From Prorocentrum cordatum (taxonomy: Eukaryota; Sar; Dinophyceae; Prorocentrales; Prorocentraceae), in NCBI GenBank assembly GCA_963575745.1, contig CAUYUJ010018462.1, positions 28,457 through 92,456 of the forward strand: a stretch of 64,000 nucleotides of DNA. The letters run 5' to 3'. The notes beneath the pieces were generated by a model that was not told the origin of the DNA, made no database searches, and worked only from the letters and a program-made list of their open reading frames with translations. The translations under genes and the position numbers were made by a program. Positions 58,148 through 64,000 of the stretch are shown piece after piece (positions within the stretch are counted from its first letter, which is position 1; each line of letters starts with the position of its first letter).

Positions 58148-58490
58148 CCCCTTGGAGCTTCAGCTTTAGCTTTAGCTTTAGCTTTAGCTTAGCATTAGCT
58201 TAGCTTTAGCTTAGCTTTAGCTTAGCTGTAGCTTAGCTTTAGCTTAGCGTTTCGCTTAGCTTTTCGCTTAGCGTTTAGCTGAGCTTGAACTTAGCTTTAG
58301 CTTAGCTTTAACTCAACTTGAGCTTAGTCAGCTTAGCTTTAGCTTAGCTGTAGCTTAGCTTTAGCTTAGCTGTTGCTCAGCTTTAGCTTAGCTTTAGCTT
58401 AGCTTTAGCTTAGCTTTAGCTTAACTTTAGCTTAACTTTAGCTTAGCTGTGGCTTAGCTTTAGCTTAGCTTTAGCTTAGCGTTACTGTTA
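58148..58490. repeat. TTTAGC / TTAGC minisatellite
   Basis: Alternating TTTAGC and TTAGC units with GTAGC, TTCGC and TTAAC variants, about 340 bp. Confidence 0.95.
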
Positions 58491-58499
58491 CTACTAATG

Positions 58500-60100
58500 C
58501 TGCTTTCCTAAGGGTTCCAACTCCTAGGTAGGGTCGCACTGGGATAATTCCAAGCTTCTCCCCAACTCGACCAATCTGTCACACGGGACTTCGATATTTG
58601 AATCGAAGCGAAGACGCTCTGTCCCTCGGCATCTTCCGGCGTTTTTATGGTGAACAAAGTGGCCGGGGGCTCGGCATCGAGAACAGACGGCATTGCAACA
58701 ACAACACTAAATAAGTTCATCATTCCGCTAAGCAATTTGCCATCCCCTTTACGTGGATCGCACAATTCGGATATGTGGGGCAATGCCATGGAAAGACATT
58801 TTGTTGTCGGGAGTTTGTTTAAGTCGGGGTTGCCATCTAACGTGCAGAGCTTTCACTATATTCAGGGGTATTCTCAAATGAACGAAAGATTTAGAGCTCT
58901 CACTCGTGCCAGTGTCGTGTCTGCTTTGCCAACTGTTGCCCAGGATCGCCAATTTGGCTGGCTTGCAAGTCGAGGTGCTGAGCCCTCAGCTTGAGATTTC
59001 AACAGCTAGCAGGAACCAGACACAAGTTGTTTATCGATACCGTGCACACGTTTGACAAGTCAGATCGAGAGCTCGTGTTTCGCTCCCCTGCCGATGACGG
59101 ATCCGATTCTCGACTCATCAAATTCTTTGGACCCCCTTCGAGGCATACTCAAGCATTTGGCGAAATAGACCCAAGGCACATTTTCCGGGTGTGGAGCAGT
59201 GTGGCGTTTGGGGGTTGGTGTGGAACAGTGTGTGGGGTTCGGGGTTCAAGAGAGCTCGAATGTCTGACGTCCACCTTCAATTGGGACGGGGAGTGAACGG
59301 CTTTTCCGCTTTTGGGCTCTGGACCTGGCCAACGAATCGTAGATTTGACTTTCAACTACGTCGTGCCTAAAACATATAGATGGTGCTGAATCCAACCGTC
59401 TGGCCTCGAGAGGCAGTCTCAGGTTGTCAGCTCCCTTGTAATACTTCTTGGCAGTCTACCACGGTGACGACCTGGACGCTTCGCAGCCTGTGCACACTCG
59501 CCACGCTATGGGTAGAGCTTTCTTGGGCGGCGCCCGTGTTTGCTTCCAACCAATGTCAATCCTAACGAATTGGCGATCTTGTTTCAATTCAGGGGCCCAT
59601 GCTTCCGCAATGCACGCAGCCACCTCGTCCTGGACTATCGCGACACCATGCGGCGGGCACTAGTGCCATGTGCACAGTGTCTCTGCATCGGGTTCATGAA
59701 TACGTCCATCTGGGCACTCAGCGCGACATGTCGGCCTCCGTAGGGCCCGAGCTTGCGTGCAAGTCGCATGGGCGTCACTCGGTTTGGCAGGTTCTCTGCT
59801 TGCGCGTTCTCAAGCATGCGACGATCGAACGGCTCGCGGCTCCTCATTCTTGGACCCTCTGGTCTCCTATGGGCGGCTGCCCCAGCCGAGCCTGCGGGGG
59901 TATCTGACGGTTGCGCAGCGTCGACTGTCGCAGGACGGCGCGGTTAGGTACTGTCGAGCATCTGGTTAAAATAAAAGGAGCCCAGGGACACAAAAACATA
60001 TATCCGCCGATCCGGCGTGTGAATTTCTCAGAGCGTGGACTGGAGCTCGCCCAAGCTTCGCTCTGCAAGGGGGGGGGACGCCATTCCCGACGCATGTAGT
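58500..60100. other. Anonymous, relatively AT-rich sequence
   Basis: ORFs such as 58508-58789 (minus) and 58647-58994 (plus) have ordinary composition but overlap each other and carry no domain I know. I see no repeat family here. Confidence 0.4.
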
Positions 60101-60103
60101 GCT

Positions 60104-60450
60104 CGGGGACTGGGGGGCCCACAGGCCCCCCAGAAGCCCCCAGGAGGCCCCAGAAGGCCCCCAAGAGGCCCGAAAGAGGCCCCAAGAGGCCCCAGAACAA
60201 CCCCCAAGAGGCTTCCCTAGGTCCCTTGCTCAATCCCCTGAGTCTCAGTCCTCCAAGCCTGAGGATTCTTAATGGGCCCGGACCCCAAACTCTCACATCT
60301 CTTGAGGCTCCCCGCGCGCCTTCTGGAGACCCCCAGAATGTTCCCACATGACTTTTTCGAGCCCAAGAGAAGCCCAAGACGGGCCAACTGGGCCCCAAGA
60401 GGCCCTCAAGACGGCCCAAGGAAAGCCCCGCATCACCGAACGATCGGTCC
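60104..60450. repeat. GGCCCCCAAGAGGCCC low-complexity block
   Basis: Irregular AGGCCCCAAGAGGCCC units, comparable to 46200-46410. Followed by an ATCATC patch at 60495-60565. Confidence 0.65.
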
Positions 60451-60627
60451 AATACGCCCAAAGGTGGCCTCATGGCCATTACCATGATAAACACCGTCAT
60501 CATCAGAGCCATAATTATAGTCATCATCATAATCATCATCATCACCATCATCATTATTATCCAGAGCGCCCTGGATCGGCGGCACTGGCCGGAGGTCAGT
60601 ACAATTTGCACACATCCCATGACTCTC

Positions 60628-60735
60628 CTTATGTCTCTTATATTTTCTGGGTCCCTCCACTTCCCACATTTTCCCATACCTTTCCGGGAGTCGACGATTA
60701 CTTGTGTCTGTGTGTTCCTTCCCCTCCTGATAAGA
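60628..60735 (+). repeat. CA-linked dispersed repeat, 3' half
   Basis: ATGTCTCTTATATTTTCTGG through CCCACATTTTCCCATACC to GATTACTTGTGTCTGTGTG; matches the second half of 28274-28440. Confidence 0.7.
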
Positions 60736-61004
60736 AACCTCCCCCCGAACATCTGGGCTCATGTTTCTTAGCGACATTGTTGGGAAACGGGCCCAGCTTC
60801 TTGAGCACGTTCGCCCCTGCAGCGTTCGTGGCAGTAGCTTGCCAAGGTTTCGTTTCGAGAGCCTTCTTGCTGGAAGCTGGCCCTAGATTTATTGAGCGAT
60901 GAGTTTAAGCATCGTAATTTCGGCCGCGCTGCCGCGCCATCGCTCCTTTGCCGCGTGGGGGCGATGCGCCAGTGAGCCACGAGTGCGTGTCATGCCCCAG
61001 TCTC

Positions 61005-61339
61005 ATGTCGGGCACGTCCTCCTACAGGCGGATTTTGGAGGACAGCTAGAACATGGCAAAACAGAAGTGCAGAAGTGATCAAACAATAGTCGAAACATCG
61101 TCCCCAAACAATTCTTGGACTATTTTTGAATATGAAGGGGTCCTGGGACACACAAATAAATACACACAAATAACAAGATTCCCAATCTTTTCCCATACTT
61201 TCTGGGTTTTTGTCTTCCCACTTCCGATAGTTTCCCATATTGTCGCGGGAATCGTCGATTATTTGTGCCTGTGTGTGTGTGTGTGTGTGTGTTTTCCCTC
61301 CTGAGAATATTCCTCCTGTAGAGGGGCATGCCCGACTTC
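61005..61339. mobile_element. Terminal-inverted-repeat element with a nested dispersed repeat
   Basis: The ends (ATGTCGGGCACGTCC ... TACAGG, and CCTGTAGAGG ... GCCCGACTTC) match the 172-bp element at 47891-48062. The interior is interrupted by a complete CA-linked repeat (61134-61322), which ends about 17 bases before the right terminus. Confidence 0.75.
61134..61322 (+). repeat. CA-linked dispersed repeat, full copy, nested
   Basis: AAGGGGTCCTGGGACACAC, ATAAATACACACAAATAAC, CCCATACTTTCTGGGTTTTT, GATTATTTGTGCC, then (GT)n and CCCTCCTGAGAATATTCC. Same family as 28274-28440. Confidence 0.8.
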
Positions 61340-62284
61340 ACCCCAGCCGTCGGTCGCCTCTGGCGGCCCCGCCCGTCTGGCCGCCTCCCGCCGCCCGCCC
61401 CCCCCCCCCCCATGGTGCGTCGCCGCCCGCCGCTGGCTCTCGACGCGCCCGCGTGGGCGGCGCCGACGCCGCGGCAAACCTTGGGCGTTGGCAGAACTGG
61501 GTTTAGTGGAAGCTGGTTTAGCGCTGTGTACTGGGGGACGTCTCACCGCCCCGTTCCACTAACCGGAACTGCCGCCACCCGAAAAGCACCAGCTACGGCA
61601 GACCTGGTTTAGTGATTCTGGCCAATCCAAGGGCCCCAGAGCCCTGCCACTAACCGGGGCCCCTTTACCCGAAAACCCGCGGCAAACCCTGGCGGCGCGC
61701 AGAGGGGGGCAGGGGGGGGAGGGGGGGGGGGGGGGGCTCCTCAGAAGCGCCCCTGCTTCTCAGAGGGCGCGGGCCTCGTCCGCAGACGCGGGGCCGGCGC
61801 CCTCTACGAACCAGACTCCTTCTGAGACGCCCTCCCCCCTCCCCCTTTGTCCCCCCTGCGCGCCGCCAAGAGCCCTGCGTCCCGCATCCCAGGTAGACGA
61901 GGCCGCCGCGCGGCAAACCCGCGGCGAGCCCACCGCGCCCGAGGCGGCGCCTGCCCTGGTGGCCGAGGCGCCCCCCCCCCCCCCCAAGACGTAGGGCCGC
62001 GGCGCGCCGGCACGGGCGGCGAGGCGGCATGGCTCTGCCTTGCTTCGGGCGTGTCTGCACGGATGTCGGCTACACGCAAGAGTGACCCTGGGCAAGAGGG
62101 ACCTTTGGTGCGCGGCTTAACGGGGGACGCGGGGTGGCCAAGCCTGGGCGCGCAAGCCGCTGCTGCCGCTTCGCGCTCGGCGATCGGGGGACCCCATTGG
62201 GCCCGCACCAAAGGTCACTCCGGCGAAAGGTCACTCTTACTTGTAGTCGAGGATGTTCCAGGTCCCGGGGGCACATGATCATAA
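61340..62284. other. GC-rich anonymous sequence with short palindromic repeats
   Basis: CGCGGCAAACCYTGG occurs at about 61473 and 61677. GGTTTAGTG and CACTAACCGG strings occur between. G runs at 61700-61735. No gene. Confidence 0.45.
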
Positions 62285-63720
62285 ATGATCTCCGACGGCT
62301 GCAATGATTCGCAGCCCGTTCCCGGTCGTACCAAGATCCAGACGTCGATCCTCGCGCCTGGGAGCTGGAAGCAGGGCGCTCGGATGCTTCATGGGAACGA
62401 GCCATTCGGGGAGCTTCGCAGGTCAGATCCCGTCTTTGCTGCGGGAATCCTTGTGCCAAAATTGCAGAGGATGAGATTTCCACCAAAGAACCTAGACATC
62501 GCAGGCGTGCCGTTCGCTTGTGATGTCCCGCGGCGTCCAATTCGGGCTGTGGAGGCAGAACAAGACAGAGTCCATGCATGTTTGTGGTGTTCTCAGCAAT
62601 TCGCTCACTCATGTGGTCTCAGGTCTCACATCATATGCACATCGTGTGCATCCACCACACTCGTATAGTGTGTCACTTGTTTACAGCAGTTCGCTTACCA
62701 GTCTGCCCTGTCTGCTCATCCCGCCTTCGATTCGGCTAAATGTGCATTGGAGATTCTGCTAGCATCCACCAGTCCATGCTCACTGGAAGAGGCTACCACC
62801 TTGAACGATCAGGATATAATTCGCTTGCAGGTTCAGCGCAGTGCTGGCCAAGGCAGATCGCGGACATACTTGCTGTACCATTTAGCCACAGGGCATGTTT
62901 AGCCACAGGGCATGTTTGCCAAGCATGTGTTTCGTCTTCGGCCCAGGGAGGTACTCAGATCTTGCTGCTTCCAACGTTCCCACTTTTTCGGCCGCCCCCG
63001 CTCGGGGGACGTCCAGTGGCACGTGGAGCTTGCTGTCGCGCAGCCGTCGGTTGACGTGGTGGTGCTCAGCGTGGACATTGCTATCGATCCTATTCGGGAC
63101 CATCTCAGCCACGCTCCTTGAAGGGGCTGACAATATCAGATGCGAACGCGTCATGAAGACGGGGGGGGGCACCCTGTGAGACGTGATCTGCGCCGAGGTG
63201 GCACCAGGGTGGTCCCCCACCCCTTCCCCCCTGTCTGTGGTCCGCAGAGAATGATTGGGGTCTACCTTGGGGCTCTGAGAAGCAACGAGAGCAGCTAATA
63301 ATTGGTTCAAAGTTCGTGTTTTCTGTGGTCCGGCTTCTTGCAGAACATCTGAGGGCTGGCACCTGTGGCTGGCTAGAGCATCCCGCTCCCCCACCTGGGC
63401 TCCGAAGGCTCCCACCTCCTTGCGTTGGTGCTCATTGCCAGGCCCTTGCTGCCGCGCCTTGCGCAACCAGCACCCTTTTCGACCAATTTGAACATCAAGA
63501 TCGAAGCGTGTGCCCATCGACGACCCGCTCTTCTCCAGGATTCCTCAGGGAAAGAGCGGCACTCCCATGGTCGGGGGGCCCATGGGACCTCGCTCGGCCA
63601 GAACGAGGCCGGCCAGTTTCGGACTGCCTCTAAAGAGGACTTGCCCAGCTGGTCTTTGCGAAGCTCTCGCCTCGGCCATCCTGGATATTGTGCGCTCTCT
63701 CCTGTCCTCCTCCTCCTCCT
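62285..63720 (+). pseudogene. Decayed retroelement-type ORF with C2H2-like fingers
   Basis: From 62285 one frame reads to 63121 with TAGs at 62666-62668 and 62900-62902. It carries CLWCSQQFAHSCGLRSHI and CVTCLQQFAYQSALSAH, two CxxC...H finger-like units. It then has SHFFGRPRSGDVQW and VVVLSVDIAID, which resemble a recurrent segment I remember from dinoflagellate retroelement-type predicted proteins. Later pieces in shifted frames (APCET near 63170; TLFDQFEH near 63475; ARPERGRPV near 63600; PAGLCEALASAILDI near 63650) continue that pattern. A 17-bp tandem duplication (TTTAGCCACAGGGCATG) sits at the second stop. The finger spacing is seen directly; the family link is from memory and unchecked. 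Confidence 0.5.
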
Positions 63721-63780
63721 CCTGATCCTCCTCCTCCTCCTCCTCCTCCTCCTCCTCCTCCTCCTCCTCCTCCTCCTCTC
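63700..63780. repeat. (CTC)n microsatellite
   Basis: CTC triplets with one GATC interruption. 63781-64000 after it shows nothing identifiable. Confidence 0.95.
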
Positions 63781-64000
63781 CCGAATGCACCCAGCTTCAG
63801 TGCACGCCCGAGGAGGTGTCCGTGCGTGCTTCTCCCCCTGGATTTGTATGTGCCGGCCTCGACCAAGCTGCTCCGGAGACCTGGGCCGCTGCCCCCGGCT
63901 TCGCGGGTGTCTCGAGGTCGCGTCGTGCCCATGCAGTGGCCCCGAGCGCCCTCCTCTTCTCGACTCCGATTCGTAGTCCGAGGAGGTCCCGTCTCCTCGC

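Noticed and set aside
58148-58490. Telomere repeat
   Set aside because: Units are TTTAGC/TTAGC, not TTTAGGG, and the block is internal with other sequence on both sides.
58508-58994. Overlapping ORFs (93 and 115 codons) with ordinary composition
   Set aside because: On opposite strands over the same bases, with no motif, no SL and no neighbour context; kept only as anonymous sequence.

Overview
The window looks like intergenic, repeat-saturated nuclear DNA of a dinoflagellate; I cannot fix the species. The strongest sign is the dinoflagellate spliced leader (SL, CCGTAGCC...TTTTGGCTCAAG on the minus strand), present as a tandem full-plus-truncated pair at 4752-4787 and again, with one change, at 28830-28865. 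Supporting signs are high GC, dense triplet microsatellites, and LINE and tyrosine-recombinase (YR) retrotransposons. One 100-bp N run (19711-19810) marks a scaffold gap. I found no convincing intact host protein gene, tRNA, rRNA or SL RNA gene.

Layout. 1-4787 (minus) is a LINE with an open ORF1 and an open ORF2 (endonuclease plus reverse transcriptase). The two share a frame and are separated by one UGA; the SL pair forms the 5' end. 4788-19170 is microsatellites, a GATC-rich composite satellite in both orientations, 80-85-bp tandem arrays, and several fold-back (MITE-like) elements. 19171-26260 holds the gap, long (ACAGGC)n/(ACAGAC)n tracts, a degenerate tandem of about 1-kb CpG-rich units, and a duplicated segment. 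26261-39900 is mostly anonymous repeats, with the second SL pair at 28.8 kb. 39941-44598 (minus) is a broken long ORF that starts with the C-terminal half of a superfamily 1 (Upf1-like) helicase. 46-48.5 kb carries another 82-bp array and a terminal-inverted-repeat element.

49121-56664 (minus) is a complete YR retrotransposon of the PAT/Ngaro type: gag (two frameshifts), RT-RNase H, and YR, bounded by split direct repeats in the order A1-ORFs-B1-A2-B2. It sits inside the GATC satellite with no visible target duplication. 57-62.2 kb is anonymous sequence plus a TTTAGC minisatellite and a nested fold-back. 62285-63720 (plus) is a decayed zinc-finger-bearing ORF of retroelement type.

How it works together. 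The best-supported story is retrotransposition of trans-spliced mRNA. The LINE transcript acquired an SL, was reverse-transcribed and reintegrated, was trans-spliced again, and was copied once more, giving the SL plus truncated SL. Both SL pairs abut a triplet microsatellite exactly at the SL 5' terminus, and the YR element also sits in a satellite. All calls come from reading the sequence and remembered family motifs; no database search was run.
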